Counted from the stretch's first letter, positions 52,308 through 62,642 are shown. The stretch: DNA of 64,000 bases from Rhodocytophaga aerolata (GCF_030503435.1 NZ_JAUKPO010000002.1:1-64000); one strand, 5' to 3'. Program-made: numbers and translations. Notes: a model not told the origin generated them from the sequence alone.

Positions 52308-53243
52308 ATGCGTATTTCTTTAAAATTCCGAAGTTTATTGTTTTTTATGCTGGCATATAGCTCATTCTTTAGCTGCCAGCAATTCATTGAAATAATTAAA
52401 CCTACACATCCTAAACCAGTGCAGGATACTTGCCAGGTTACAAAAATCAGCCAGGTAGGAAACGGATCATTTACCCAGTACACCTACGATTCCAAGGGGC
52501 GGCTTATAAAGCAAAATAATTCAACTGATAACTTTATAGAATATACCTACGATGCGAATGGCCGCGTAGTAAAAGAAACCAGTTCCTATGGAAATTTTAC
52601 AGACTATATCTATGATGCGAATGGCCGGCTCACCAAGCGTGTGCACGATTCTAATAACGGCGATCCGGATTCATTCAGGATTATTACCGAAACCTATACG
52701 TACAATGAGCAAAATAAACTTATTGAATATAATTTCTCTGCTTACCGGGCAGGTACGCAAAGGAATTATACCTACGATACACAAGGCAGGATTATCAAAA
52801 TAGTTACCGAAAATGACCACTACTTTGAATATGATCCTACTACCGAGTATAGCTACGATGGCAACACCATTATTGCTAAAACCACTGCTACCCATGACTT
52901 TGAGGACACAAAAACTTCTCAGATTACCTATGTATTTGAAAATGGCAATCTGGTAAAGCAGCGCATCGACAAGTCGCCTAATGGAGACAGCGATGGCTAT
53001 GAAATTACTTACACTTATACAACAGATGTAGAGAAGCTCATTATTCCCAGTATAGTTGATCCAACGGATGTTACGGCAGACATGCTGAAAAGCAAAAACC
53101 TCATCTCTAAAACAGCAGATAGTGATGGCACAGTAACTACCTATGAATGGGAATTAAACAAACAAGGGTATCCGGTGAAAAGCACGGTTACTACTCCTAC
53201 CAGTACTTCTCAGACGATTTATGAATATAGCTGTGGAAAGTAA
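52308..53243 (+). CDS. YD-repeat (RHS-like) lipoprotein
   Basis: The start at 52308 (MRISLKFRSLLFFMLAYSSFFSC) gives a lipoprotein signal; an ATG 33 bp upstream is less suitable. The mature part has a series of YD repeats, for example FTQYTYDSKGRLIKQNN, FIEYTYDANGRVVKETS, FTDYIYDANGRLTKRV, RNYTYDTQGRIIKIV. These are the units of RHS and teneurin beta-shells, but the protein is only 311 residues with no toxin domain. It is likely a surface lipoprotein that folds as a small beta-sheet. A terminator follows at 53271. The function is unknown. Confidence 0.85.
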   Translation: MRISLKFRSLLFFMLAYSSFFSCQQFIEIIKPTHPKPVQDTCQVTKISQVGNGSFTQYTYDSKGRLIKQNNSTDNFIEYTYDANGRVVKETSSYGNFTDYIYDANGRLTKRVHDSNNGDPDSFRIITETYTYNEQNKLIEYNFSAYRAGTQRNYTYDTQGRIIKIVTENDHYFEYDPTTEYSYDGNTIIAKTTATHDFEDTKTSQITYVFENGNLVKQRIDKSPNGDSDGYEITYTYTTDVEKLIIPSIVDPTDVTADMLKSKNLISKTADSDGTVTTYEWELNKQGYPVKSTVTTPTSTSQTIYEYSCGK

Positions 53244-53270
53244 TAAGCCACTTTTTGCTTTCTTCTGCTC

Positions 53271-53301
53271 AAGAACCTCTTAATAAGATTAAGAGGTTCT
53301 T
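53271..53301. terminator. Strong terminator between convergent genes
   Basis: AAGAACCTCTTAAT (53271-53284) and ATTAAGAGGTTCTT (53288-53301) form a perfect 14-bp stem with a 3-nt loop, followed by ATTTTTTAT. It serves the YD-repeat gene and, in reverse, the cytochrome c gene ending at 53333. Confidence 0.8.
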
Positions 53302-53332
53302 ATTTTTTATATCAGAGCTGCGTAGTGAAAGG

Positions 53333-55657
53333 TTATATTTTATTCAACTCTTCCACAGTAAATGCTTTCTGGCGTCCTTTTAACTTCTCACGGGTTTTTA
53401 CTACCTCCTCCGCTTTAACCGGCGCAGCATCATTCCGCCACGATTTCCGGATAAAGCTTAATAACTGAGCTACATCCTCATCAGATAAATCTTTATTATA
53501 TCCAATGCCGGGCATATCGCCGTTTATTTCAGGAGCTTTGTACAGATGTCCTTTTACTTCTACCGGGCCCGTTAAGCCATAGAGCACAATAGATATAAGC
53601 TTTTCCTTGTCGCCGGTTACCCACTCCGATTGATTTAACGGCGGTCCCAGAGAAGCTACGCCATTACCATCCTGGCCATGGCAAGTCTGGCAAATGGTGG
53701 TAAACATAGCTACGCCCTTGGGGAACTGCTTTTTTAAGATTTCCGGATTGCGGCTTGCCTGCTTATTCTCAATATAGGCCGTTACCCGCTGCAATTGTTT
53801 ATAAATAGCAACGCTGGTATCGGGTACACTAGCCGTTATCTGACTTAGAAATACACTTTCACGGCCTTCCAAATTGCTGATGACTGCATCTGCCACATAA
53901 CTGTTGTTGGGATAGGTTTTTGTTGCTTTTGCCAATAACTGATCAGCTGCCGATGGGTCAAATGGCTGGATATAATGAGCTAAAAAAGCTACATAGGGAG
54001 CAGCTAACGTATCTTTCTGTTCGAGCATCTGTGTCAGCACTGGCAGGTATTGTGTGTAACTTGTTTTCGTGAGTACGGAGGGTAACACACTCAATGCCTG
54101 CATCCGCATGGGCCATACCTTTTCTTGTAACAGGCCACGTACTTCTTCAGTGGTAAGCGCACCTAATCCTTCCAGTGTCCAGAGTGCATGCATAACCAGC
54201 AAAGGTTTATTCTTTTCTTGTAGTGCTTGCCGCAGAGCCGGAATAGCTTCTGTCAGTCTCCCGTCAATTAGCTTTTGCTGTGCGTAATCCCGTATCCAGC
54301 CGTTTTCATGAGCCAGCAATTTTACTAAGCCTGTGGCATCTTCAGGCAGGCGGCTCAACTTTGCCTTTTTGCCTTTGGGAACCACTTTATATATGCGGCC
54401 ACTAGTTAAGGGCTGTGTTAACTGGCGAAGGCCGATTTCCTTTTTGAGATAAGTAGTAAGATACGTTTTGTGTTGAATTATACCCCGGTACATATCTACG
54501 ATGTATAATGCGCCATCCGGTGCATTGTGCAGGTTCACCGGCCGGAAACGTTCATCCAGGCTTCTTAGAAATTCTTTGTTCCGGTAGGCTTGGTTTCCAT
54601 TCACTACATAGCCTTGTTCCGCTAGAATGTTTCGCTTGATCAGGTTAGCTGACGGTTCGGCTACAAAAACATTAGAGGCATAGGCTGGTCCAAATAACTC
54701 TCCCCGGTAAACTAATGGCCCACAGGCAGCCGTAAAATCTACCAACTGAAGGCTATCATTGAGCACTCCTTTCATGTATCCTCTGTTAACACCAGGGGTG
54801 GGCCTGGCCGGATACACCTTGTTATCGGCTACTATTTTCTTGACATAGCCTGCCACACTGCGCTGATTGGTGTTGGTAGCTCCTAGCCCAGGTGTAAAGT
54901 AATCGCCAAGTAAATTTTCGGAATTGGTATTGTAGTACAAGCGTCCGTAATTATCCTGGCTTATGCCCCACTGGCCCCGGAAATGGGTACGGTCTATTTC
55001 CCAGGTATTGCCTCTTTTGCGGTAGCGTTTCGTAGATTTAGCATTATAAATCCAGTTGTCCATAGCCCGGTATAACCCATTGGGTTGGTGCTCTACGTTG
55101 CCGCCTTCTGTATACTTATCATCGACTAATACTTTTTTGCCTGGCTGGTCATTGTTTATTGGGTAGTACCAAAGGCGTGGAGGTTCAGCAACCAGTATTC
55201 CATCTTCAATTAAACACATAGCCCGTGGCAGAACCAGCGAATCCAGGAACACTTTGCGGTTGTCGGCCATGCCATCGTTGTTGCTATCTTCCAGAATAAC
55301 TATTTTGCCGCTGGGAATATCTTCACCCGTTCCAACAGTGTCAGGCATATAGCCATTCATTTCTACTACCCATATGCGGCCTTTTCCGTCAAAACTTAGG
55401 GCAACCGGGGCACTGATTAAAGGTTCGGCCGCAACTAATTTTACCTCAAATCCATCTTCTACCTGCATCATCTGAATAGACTGCTGTGGAGAAATTACCG
55501 GAGACGTAGTAAAATCTATTTTTTCGCTTGGCAATACTTTGTTTTCTGCAACGGCGACTGCCTGTTTTGATTCTTTGGGTTTATTGGCCTGGCAGTATAC
55601 TAAAAAGCAGGCTGTGAGCAATAAAAGGAAATACTTCAGCAATTTATTCATTTTCAA
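53333..55657 (-). CDS. PVC-type cytochrome c / dehydrogenase-like lipoprotein
   Basis: This 774-residue protein has a lipoprotein signal (LLLLTACFLVYC). The propeller is of the PVC membrane-bound dehydrogenase type (about 65-415: LSFDGKGRIWVVEMNGYMPD, ILEDSNNDGMADNRKVFLD, LHNAPDGALYIVDMYRGIIQHKTYL), followed by HEAT-like helices (about 430-600). The C-terminal cytochrome c domain has the heme site CQTCH at 656-660. A methionine candidate for the sixth ligand is in GDMPGIGY. It is related to but distinct from the 914-residue protein at 16500. The likely role is periplasmic oxidation of a sugar or polyol with electron transfer. The start could also be the second ATG at 55651. Confidence 0.9.
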   Translation of the reverse strand: MKMNKLLKYFLLLLTACFLVYCQANKPKESKQAVAVAENKVLPSEKIDFTTSPVISPQQSIQMMQVEDGFEVKLVAAEPLISAPVALSFDGKGRIWVVEMNGYMPDTVGTGEDIPSGKIVILEDSNNDGMADNRKVFLDSLVLPRAMCLIEDGILVAEPPRLWYYPINNDQPGKKVLVDDKYTEGGNVEHQPNGLYRAMDNWIYNAKSTKRYRKRGNTWEIDRTHFRGQWGISQDNYGRLYYNTNSENLLGDYFTPGLGATNTNQRSVAGYVKKIVADNKVYPARPTPGVNRGYMKGVLNDSLQLVDFTAACGPLVYRGELFGPAYASNVFVAEPSANLIKRNILAEQGYVVNGNQAYRNKEFLRSLDERFRPVNLHNAPDGALYIVDMYRGIIQHKTYLTTYLKKEIGLRQLTQPLTSGRIYKVVPKGKKAKLSRLPEDATGLVKLLAHENGWIRDYAQQKLIDGRLTEAIPALRQALQEKNKPLLVMHALWTLEGLGALTTEEVRGLLQEKVWPMRMQALSVLPSVLTKTSYTQYLPVLTQMLEQKDTLAAPYVAFLAHYIQPFDPSAADQLLAKATKTYPNNSYVADAVISNLEGRESVFLSQITASVPDTSVAIYKQLQRVTAYIENKQASRNPEILKKQFPKGVAMFTTICQTCHGQDGNGVASLGPPLNQSEWVTGDKEKLISIVLYGLTGPVEVKGHLYKAPEINGDMPGIGYNKDLSDEDVAQLLSFIRKSWRNDAAPVKAEEVVKTREKLKGRQKAFTVEELNKI

Positions 55658-55861
55658 ACATTGTTTTTTACATGGCTACCAGATACACTCTCAAGCTGCA
55701 ACGTTCGCTGATCCGGCGCATACGTAGCTGATCAATAAGTTAAACACAATAAATACTTCTTATACAAACACTTACTACAATCCTAATGTTTTACTAACCA
55801 CAATATCACTTGATAAATTTCATTTTGTAGCAGTAATTCTCTTTTAAGGTAGCTGCTTTAG

Positions 55862-57148
55862 CTACAAGGCAATAGGCTTCATCCGGGAGGTAAGCAGGTG
55901 TATAATAAACCAGGCTACAAAATACGCTAGTCCGCAGATGATGAATAGTATATTATATCCAGCGCCGATGTTACCAGCCGCTTTGTAATAATCCAGTAAC
56001 GATCCTACTAGCAGAGGAAACAATGTAGAGCCAATAGACCCCGCCATGCCGCCAATACCTACCACAGAACTTACTGCTCTTTTAGGAATGATATCAGAAA
56101 CCACGGTGAAAATATTGGCACTCCAGGCCTGGTGTGCTGCCGCAGCAATACTTATAATGGCTACGGCCACCCAAATATTTGTAGCATACCTGGCCAGTAT
56201 AATAGGTAGTACAGCAAAGGCCACCAGAAGCAGGGTTGCTTTCCGGGCTTTTAGTACTGGCCAGCCCCGTTTAATTAAGTAAGACGATAAATACCCTCCG
56301 CCGATACTACCAAACGTAGTAGCAGTATACACAACCGCTAAATGCATACTCGGCTTTGTCAGATCCAGGTTAAAGGTGGTGGAGAAATACGAAGGCAGCC
56401 AGAACAGGAAAAACCACCAGATGGGATCGGTCAGAATCTTGCCAATAATAAACACCCATGTTTGCCGGAAGCCCAGTAAGCGGCTCCAGGGTATAGCTAA
56501 AGTACCCTCAGGGGTAGCAGGATCGTGGTCGCTGTGGATATAGGAATACTCTGCCTGAGAGATTTTTTTGTGCCGGGAGGGAATTTCGTAGTAAATCCAC
56601 CAGAAAAGCAACCATATGAAGCCTATTGCTCCTGTAATTAGAAAGGCTTCCTGCCAGCCATACGCCCCCAGAATCCAGGGAACCAGAATAGGGGCAGCCA
56701 CCGCTCCAATGCTGGTGCCGGAATTGAAAATACCAGTAGCCAGGGCACGTTCTTTTTTAGGGAACCACTCGGCCACTGCCTTAACTGCTGCCGGGAAATT
56801 ACCGGCTTCTCCGAAACCTAATAAGCCCCTTACCACCCCAAACCCGAATGTACTTTTTACCAGGGCATGGGCCATAGCAGCAATGCTCCAGATGATGATG
56901 GAAATAGAATACCCCAGTTTTGTACCTATTTTGTCGATGAAGTTACCGAATATAACATACCCGAAGGCATAGGAGGCAGCAAAAACCATTACAATATTTC
57001 CATAGTCGGTTTCACTCCAGCTGAATTCTTTTTCGAGGGTGGGTTTTAGCAGGCCGATCACTTGCCTGTCTATGTAATTGATGGTGGTCGCAAAAAAAAG
57101 TAAGGCGCAAATTGTCCAGCGGTAATTTCCAGTTTTAGTTTCTCCCAT
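55862..57148 (-). CDS. MFS transporter, ExuT-like (anion:cation symporter family)
   Basis: This 428-residue carrier with about 12 membrane helices belongs to the anion:cation symporter group that includes hexuronate carrier ExuT. Motifs are NYIDRQVIGLLKPTLEKEFSWSE near the N-terminus, RGLLGFGEAGNFPAAVKAVAEWFPKKERALATGIFNSGTSIGA (the family signature), and DPIWWFFLFWLPSYF. It probably imports a sugar acid by proton symport. It lies 222 bp from fructose-1,6-bisphosphatase with no firm operon link. A motif similar to that before the susC at 6310 (an ACTAAATCAA-type sequence near 57220) is too weak to use. Confidence 0.9.
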   Translation of the reverse strand: MGETKTGNYRWTICALLFFATTINYIDRQVIGLLKPTLEKEFSWSETDYGNIVMVFAASYAFGYVIFGNFIDKIGTKLGYSISIIIWSIAAMAHALVKSTFGFGVVRGLLGFGEAGNFPAAVKAVAEWFPKKERALATGIFNSGTSIGAVAAPILVPWILGAYGWQEAFLITGAIGFIWLLFWWIYYEIPSRHKKISQAEYSYIHSDHDPATPEGTLAIPWSRLLGFRQTWVFIIGKILTDPIWWFFLFWLPSYFSTTFNLDLTKPSMHLAVVYTATTFGSIGGGYLSSYLIKRGWPVLKARKATLLLVAFAVLPIILARYATNIWVAVAIISIAAAAHQAWSANIFTVVSDIIPKRAVSSVVGIGGMAGSIGSTLFPLLVGSLLDYYKAAGNIGAGYNILFIICGLAYFVAWFIIHLLTSRMKPIAL

Positions 57149-57370
57149 GGCGAAAGGTACAGATTTTATTAATTTAGTTTCTCAATTTTATCCTATTCAT
57201 TTCAAAAATCCTACTAAACTAAATCAATCTAGGTATATCCGCATCATTCTATTAAAATAAGCGTATAGGCTTAAATCTTCTATATGGTCAATAAAACTAG
57301 CTCTTCTAGTGTGATTGTGTCCCTAGCTTAATGTAAATCACTGGATTACAACTGCTCACACTTGCGGGCA

Positions 57371-58372
57371 TTAGCTGGCATGGGTAAAATGCAAAGAATA
57401 AATATCTTCCACCATCTTAGCTGATCCAATATACAAAGGTGCCCGCTGATGCATAGAATCAGGCATAATATCCAGGATACGGCGTTTTCCGTCACACGCC
57501 GCACCGCCCGCTTGTTCAACAATATAGGCTAAAGGAAAACATTCGTACATTAACCTCAGCTTACCTTCCGGATTCTTGAGGGTAGCCGGGTACAGGTATA
57601 CACCTCCTTTGAGCAAATTGCGGTGAAAATCACCGACCAGGGAACCTATATACCGGCCAATGAGACGTTGTTCGCGGCACTTGTGCAAATACTGCTGAAC
57701 AGCAACAGGAAAATCATCCATGTTGCCTTCGTTGCACGAATAGATATTGCCAACAGGGGCGGTCCTGATCTGGGGATGGGAAAGAAAAAATTCGCCTAAC
57801 GAATAGTCATACGTAAAGCCATTGACGCCCCTTCCGGTAGTGTAGACAAGCATGGTAGAGGAACCATACAAAATATAGCCAGCCGCCACTTGCATGTCTC
57901 CTTTTTGGAGAGCATCGCCTATGGTGGGTACTGTCCCAGTGGGCGTTACCCGCCGGTAAATTGAGAAGATAGTTCCTACCGATACATTGGCATCTATATT
58001 CGAGGAGCCATCTAAGGGATCTATGGCTACAATATACTTTGCTTTGTTATTGCCAGTAGGAATAAGCTCTGTATCTTCTTCTGAGATAATGGCACATACT
58101 TCTCCTCCATTCTTTAAAGCCCGGATGAAGCGGATATTGGCAATTACGTCTAATTTCAGCTGGTGTTCGCCCTGAATATTCTGCGAACCAAACTGGCCGC
58201 TGATGTCCGAAAGACCTCCACGGTTAATGTCGCGGTTGACAATTTTTCCGGCTAAGGCAATATCCCGCAGCAATTGGGAAAGCTCGCCGGTGGCAAAGGG
58301 GAAATCGGCTTCGTTGCGCATAATGAAGCGGTCCAGGGTGATGCCGACAGGTAAGGCTAATTGGTCGTTCAT
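57371..58372 (-). CDS. fbp: Fructose-1,6-bisphosphatase class I
   Basis: This 333-residue enzyme converts fructose-1,6-bisphosphate to fructose-6-phosphate, the committed step of gluconeogenesis. Metal-binding motifs are present: IISEED (about 95-100) and DPLDGSSN (118-125). [22 protein letters not shown] and [18 protein letters not shown] contain further substrate and metal ligands. The length is standard. It follows lutC on the same strand by 175 bp. Gluconeogenesis is needed when growing on rhamnose-derived three-carbon products, so the position fits, but co-regulation is not shown. Confidence 0.97.
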   Translation of the reverse strand: MNDQLALPVGITLDRFIMRNEADFPFATGELSQLLRDIALAGKIVNRDINRGGLSDISGQFGSQNIQGEHQLKLDVIANIRFIRALKNGGEVCAIISEEDTELIPTGNNKAKYIVAIDPLDGSSNIDANVSVGTIFSIYRRVTPTGTVPTIGDALQKGDMQVAAGYILYGSSTMLVYTTGRGVNGFTYDYSLGEFFLSHPQIRTAPVGNIYSCNEGNMDDFPVAVQQYLHKCREQRLIGRYIGSLVGDFHRNLLKGGVYLYPATLKNPEGKLRLMYECFPLAYIVEQAGGAACDGKRRILDIMPDSMHQRAPLYIGSAKMVEDIYSLHFTHAS

Positions 58373-58547
58373 GGGAGAGGCAGGTTTTAGGTGAGGTAAA
58401 TTTGACGACTACAATGCAAATCAACTATAAAAAGTAAAGAAATGAATTGGTATCCACCGTAGAAATGGATTATAACAAAAAAGTAATACATACCCAAAAA
58501 AGGCGGCAGCTATATATGTACCCCTGCTATACTAATTTTGTACCCGG

Positions 58548-59126
58548 CTATCTAATAAGTACCGTCATGCTTTTGGGCCCATGTGCTCCCAATACCAAGG
58601 ATTGCTCAATATCGGCTGTTTTAGATGGCCCGGCAATGAAAACGCCAAAACCATATTCCGCCAAGCCAATCCGGTTATAGGCCTCATGCATGTTGGGTAC
58701 TATCTCTTTTGCATCCACAATAGCTACTAAATGTTCACAGATAAAAGGCATCACCCTGATTTTCAATTCTTCTTCTGTTACCCAAACAGCGCCGTTTTCT
58801 GCCACGCCAAACTGGGCTTTAATGATAGCCACATCTACATCCTGTAACGAATGGTGTACAATACTTTCGTATTCGTGCAGATAATGAACAGTAATAGAGG
58901 TATCTACAGAAACTACCCGTTTAGCATCCGGAAAGAGCTTGGCTATCACTTCAAGTACACCTTCTTCCTGGTTCAGCAGATAGGATTTTCCTCCAATTGA
59001 TTCCAGGGTGTCACTAAACCGTTGCACGTCCCCAGGTACAGTAGAGACATAGTCTTGCTGGGGCAAAGGCAGCAGTTCCGGTTGGCTCTTTTTTACAGCG
59101 GCTAATATGGCTTCTCTACTGCTCAT
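58548..59126 (-). CDS. lutC: Lactate utilization protein C (LUD domain)
   Basis: This 192-residue LUD-domain protein (DVAIIKAQFGVAENGAVWVTEEELKIRVMPFICEHLVAIVDAKEIVPNMHEAY, GFGVFIAGPSKTADIEQSLVLGAHGPKSMTVLI) is the third subunit of the LutABC system, an iron-sulfur L-lactate dehydrogenase. It overlaps the end of lutB by 11 bp, so translation is coupled. The glycine-rich AGPSKTADIE motif is typical of this family. Confidence 0.94.
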   Translation of the reverse strand: MSSREAILAAVKKSQPELLPLPQQDYVSTVPGDVQRFSDTLESIGGKSYLLNQEEGVLEVIAKLFPDAKRVVSVDTSITVHYLHEYESIVHHSLQDVDVAIIKAQFGVAENGAVWVTEEELKIRVMPFICEHLVAIVDAKEIVPNMHEAYNRIGLAEYGFGVFIAGPSKTADIEQSLVLGAHGPKSMTVLIR

Positions 59127-60510
59127 TTTTTTTCTTTCTGTTTTTTTGATACCATTCTGTAAACGATTCGTTGGGCGGCTCTGGCATTTCCCGTTCCTTA
59201 TACCAGGGATTGTACTGGTTACTTACCACACCTGGCACCAGTTTCATAGCCCATCTGCCTGCTTTTCCGGCTATATTGAAAAACGTTGGCTTAGAGAGAG
59301 TAGTAGCCATGGCTTTCATCGCCATATACTTGGATTTGGGTTGGTAGCCTTCTTCTGTTAGTACCTGCCGCCATTGATACAATTGTTCGTGTATATTAAT
59401 CTTTACCGGACATACATTGCTGCAAGAACCACATAAGGTAGAAGCAAAAGGCAAATCTTTATACTGTCGCATATCTAAATTAGGCGCTAAAATTGACCCG
59501 ATAGGCCCGGCAATGGCATTGTGGTAACTGTGGCCGCCACTTCTCCGGTAAACCGGGCATGTATTGAAACAAGCGCCACACCGGATACATTTGAGTGAGT
59601 TCCTAAAATCTTCCCGGCCTAGCTGCGTGCTTCGTCCGTTGTCTACCAATACAATATGTAGCTGCTGTCCTTTCCGGGGTTTCTTAAAATGACTGGAATA
59701 GGTAGTAATGGGCTGCCCGGTGGCGCTTCTGGCTAATAACCGGAGAAATACACCTAAATTTTTCCGTTTAGGTATAAGTTTTTCTATACCCATGCAGGCA
59801 ATATGTACATCCGCCAGATGAGCCCCCATATCGGCGTTTCCTTCATTGGTACACACCACAAACTCACCGGTTTCGGCAATGGCAAAGTTGACTCCGGTGA
59901 TGGCAATACGGCGTGTTAAGAACTTTTCACGCAAATGCACTCTGGCGGTATTAGTTAGAAAAGAGGGATCTATTACGCCTTCCGGTGAACCTAAGTGCCG
60001 GTGAAATAACTCCCCTATTTCTTCTTTTTTCCAATGAATACAAGGCAAAACAATATGACTAGGCGTTTCCTCAGCTAACTGCACAATCCGCTCGCCTAAA
60101 TCGGTATCTATTACATCAATGCCTTCTTCTTTCAGGTAATCATTCAGATGGCATTCTTCGGTAAGCATTGATTTGCTTTTGACAATCTGCTGAATGTTTT
60201 GCTTGGATAGAATACTGTGTACGATCTGGTTATGCTCCTTAGCATCCGCAGCCCAATGCACGGTCATGCCATTTGCTTGTGCATTTTTTTCAAATTCTTG
60301 CAGGTATTCACTCAGATTAGATAAGGTATGGGATTTGATACGGGAGGCTTCTTCCCGTAAAGGTTCCCACTCGTCTCCTAAGGACCAGGCCGCTTTATCC
60401 CGCTTCTGGCGAATCCACCATAAGGTGCGGTCATGCCAGTTTACCCGTTCTTCATCTCGGTTGAACTTCTCTGCTAATTCTGCATGATCTTTTGTTCCGT
60501 TGTGATTCAT
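59116..60510 (-). CDS. lutB: Lactate utilization protein B, iron-sulfur subunit
   Basis: This 464-residue protein combines an N-terminal LUD domain (about 60-290, with GVNFAIAETGEFVVCTNEGNADM) and a C-terminal pair of 4Fe-4S clusters: C308, C311, C314 and C318 (CIRCGACFNTCP), then C360, C363 and C367 (CGSCSNVCP). The second set lacks a visible fourth close cysteine before the usual proline, as is common in this family. With LutA and LutC it oxidises L-lactate to pyruvate. It is 33 bp after lutA and overlaps lutC. Confidence 0.95.
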   Translation of the reverse strand: MNHNGTKDHAELAEKFNRDEERVNWHDRTLWWIRQKRDKAAWSLGDEWEPLREEASRIKSHTLSNLSEYLQEFEKNAQANGMTVHWAADAKEHNQIVHSILSKQNIQQIVKSKSMLTEECHLNDYLKEEGIDVIDTDLGERIVQLAEETPSHIVLPCIHWKKEEIGELFHRHLGSPEGVIDPSFLTNTARVHLREKFLTRRIAITGVNFAIAETGEFVVCTNEGNADMGAHLADVHIACMGIEKLIPKRKNLGVFLRLLARSATGQPITTYSSHFKKPRKGQQLHIVLVDNGRSTQLGREDFRNSLKCIRCGACFNTCPVYRRSGGHSYHNAIAGPIGSILAPNLDMRQYKDLPFASTLCGSCSNVCPVKINIHEQLYQWRQVLTEEGYQPKSKYMAMKAMATTLSKPTFFNIAGKAGRWAMKLVPGVVSNQYNPWYKEREMPEPPNESFTEWYQKNRKKKNEQ

Positions 60511-60543
60511 GGGAAGGAATGTTTGCTTACGTGTTTGATTTTA

Positions 60544-61281
60544 TCATCCTGCATTTAGTATTTCCGCAATATGTTTTACCTGCACCTTACTTTTCTGTCG
60601 TTTTAAAATGCCTTCCATGTGCATCAGGCAACTCATATCGGCTGCTGTTATGTATTGAGCCCCATGCTCCACATGGTCCTGCACCCGGTCTTTTCCCATT
60701 TTGGCTGAAACAGCTTCTTCAAATACAGAAAAGGTGCCGCCAAACCCACAGCACTCGTCTTTCCTGTCTAATGCAATTAACTCAATGCCTTCTACCATAC
60801 GGAGTAATTTCTCGGGCTTAGAGAAGGGTGCTGCCACTAATTCTGTCATTTGCGACAGATGTAAGCCTCTTTCGCCGTGGCAACTCTGGTGCATGCCTAC
60901 TTTATATGGAAATTTGGCGTTGAGCTTTTCTACCTTTAACACATCCGTCAAAAATTCGGTTAACTCATAAATAGTATGGCGGATGCTGGCAGCGGCTGGC
61001 TCATTTTTTTGCGAATGTAAATGATCTTTTATATGCAATACGCAACTGCCAGACGGACAAACAATATGCGTGTACCCAGCAAAGTTTTTCGTGAATAGCT
61101 CATTACAATCCTTTGTTAAGGACTCATAGCCAGAGTTAGCCATTGGTTGGCCGCAGCAAGTTTGCCCTACCGGATAGTTTACCTCACAGCCTAGTTTTTC
61201 TAATAGCTCTAATGTTGCAATGCCTACCTGTGGGTAAAACTGATTTACATAGCAAGGTATAAAAAGGCCTACTTTCATCAA
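60544..61281 (-). CDS. lutA: Lactate utilization protein A, cysteine-rich (Fe-S) subunit
   Basis: This 245-residue protein has the two CCG-type cysteine-rich repeats of the heterodisulfide-reductase subunit B group: QTCCGQPMANSGY (first) and ECCGFGGTFSVFEEAVSAKMGKDRV (second), plus SCHGERG. It is the small subunit of the L-lactate oxidising LutABC complex. It lies 86 bp after rhaI and 33 bp before lutB, so it forms part of the rhamnose operon. Confidence 0.95.
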   Translation of the reverse strand: MMKVGLFIPCYVNQFYPQVGIATLELLEKLGCEVNYPVGQTCCGQPMANSGYESLTKDCNELFTKNFAGYTHIVCPSGSCVLHIKDHLHSQKNEPAAASIRHTIYELTEFLTDVLKVEKLNAKFPYKVGMHQSCHGERGLHLSQMTELVAAPFSKPEKLLRMVEGIELIALDRKDECCGFGGTFSVFEEAVSAKMGKDRVQDHVEHGAQYITAADMSCLMHMEGILKRQKSKVQVKHIAEILNAG

Positions 61282-61367
61282 TCTGGGTTAAAATAATTAG
61301 TTATGGGTTTATTTACAAGGTATTTTAAAATGCTTTGAACATCAGTTATACGGTTAAAACTATAAAG

Positions 61368-62642
61368 CTATAAGCCGGTAGCCACCGTTTTAAGGCCTCT
61401 TTCTTTAATCAGGTTTTCCCGTACGTTTAAACTACGGTACACTTGCAAAGGTTGTAAAGCAGCCCCAGCCCGTAAGCGTGCCTCGGCTACCAGCGGCCGC
61501 ACATCAGTACGGTAGGCCTCTTGTAAAATTTCCTGCGCCCGCACCACATCATTGCTTTCTCTGGCCTTTTCCAGTTCCTGGGTATCTACCAGCAAGGCCT
61601 GTGCATAGGCTATTTTAATGGCTTCTACCGATTGCAATAAATCTTCTAAAGGATCTTTGATGTTATGAGAAGCATCAATCATCCAACCTAAGTCAGACGC
61701 ATGATTCATTCCTCGGGCGTTCATCCCTTCTATCAGTTCATTGAAGATCAAAAACAATTGGTAAGGATTGATGCTGCCGACAGTGAGATCATCGTCGCCA
61801 TATTTAGAATCATTAAAATGGAAACCGCCTAACTTGCCATCCATTAGTAATAAAGCCACAATTTGCTCTATGTTGGCATTGGGCAGATGGTGTCCTAAAT
61901 CTACTAAGGTATAGGCTTTGGGGCCTAGCTTGTTGGCATAGTTTAAGGATTGTCCCCAGTCGCCAACGGTCATGGAATAGAAATTGGGTTCAAAAGCTTT
62001 GTATTCCACAAACAGTTTCCAATTGTCTGGCAAGGCAGCATATACCTCTTGTAAACAGCCTAAGGTTCTTTCAAAAGCTTTGCGGAAGTTTAACTGACCA
62101 GGAAACGAAGAGCCATCGGATAGCCATACCGTTAAAGATTCTGACCCTAACTCTATTCCATATTTGATTACTTCTATATTATGGTCTATGGCTTGTTTGC
62201 GTACGGCTTTATCGGTATGCTGCATAGAGCCGAACTTATAACTATGCGCTTGCCCTGCCTGGTCTTGAAAGGTATTTGAGTTCATGGCATCGAAACGTAA
62301 GCCATGCTGTGCAGCTAATGCTTTAATAGATGCGGCATTTTGAGGAATGTCCCAGGGAATGTGTAGAGAAATAGCTCCGCTTGAACCATTCAAGGCATGC
62401 AGCAGCCCAACATCTTCAATTTTTTCTTCCAGGCTGCGGGGTTCGCCACCACCAGAAAAACGGCCAAACCGGGTACCTCCGGTTCCTAACGCCCAGCTGG
62501 GGATAGCAATTTGAAAATCGATTAACTGCTGTAACAGTCCGTCTACGTTTTTTATTTCTGCCGCTACGGATTCAAATTTTTGCTGGTGACGCTGCAATTG
62601 ATCTTCATTCAGGGATTGCAGTTTATATGGTTCTAGTTTCAT
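61368..62642 (-). CDS. rhaI: L-rhamnose isomerase (RhaI-type)
   Basis: The start at 62642 (MKLEPYKLQSLNEDQ) is chosen. The in-frame extension to 62819 overlaps rhaT and is unlike the family, as its sequence is antisense to nothing conserved and contains an unlikely membrane-like stretch. The 424-residue TIM-barrel protein resembles the Pseudomonas stutzeri-type L-rhamnose isomerase, with metal ligands in FVEYKAFEPNFYS, DLGHHLPNANIEQ and HFNDSKYGDDDLTVGS. It interconverts L-rhamnose and L-rhamnulose. It follows rhaT by 50 bp and precedes lutABC. Confidence 0.88.
   Translation of the reverse strand: MKLEPYKLQSLNEDQLQRHQQKFESVAAEIKNVDGLLQQLIDFQIAIPSWALGTGGTRFGRFSGGGEPRSLEEKIEDVGLLHALNGSSGAISLHIPWDIPQNAASIKALAAQHGLRFDAMNSNTFQDQAGQAHSYKFGSMQHTDKAVRKQAIDHNIEVIKYGIELGSESLTVWLSDGSSFPGQLNFRKAFERTLGCLQEVYAALPDNWKLFVEYKAFEPNFYSMTVGDWGQSLNYANKLGPKAYTLVDLGHHLPNANIEQIVALLLMDGKLGGFHFNDSKYGDDDLTVGSINPYQLFLIFNELIEGMNARGMNHASDLGWMIDASHNIKDPLEDLLQSVEAIKIAYAQALLVDTQELEKARESNDVVRAQEILQEAYRTDVRPLVAEARLRAGAALQPLQVYRSLNVRENLIKERGLKTVATGL

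Noticed and set aside
55862-57300. Shared regulator site between the susC at 6310 and the MFS gene
   Set aside because: The similarity near 57220 to the 12-mer at 6460 is partial and AT-rich, so chance is likely.
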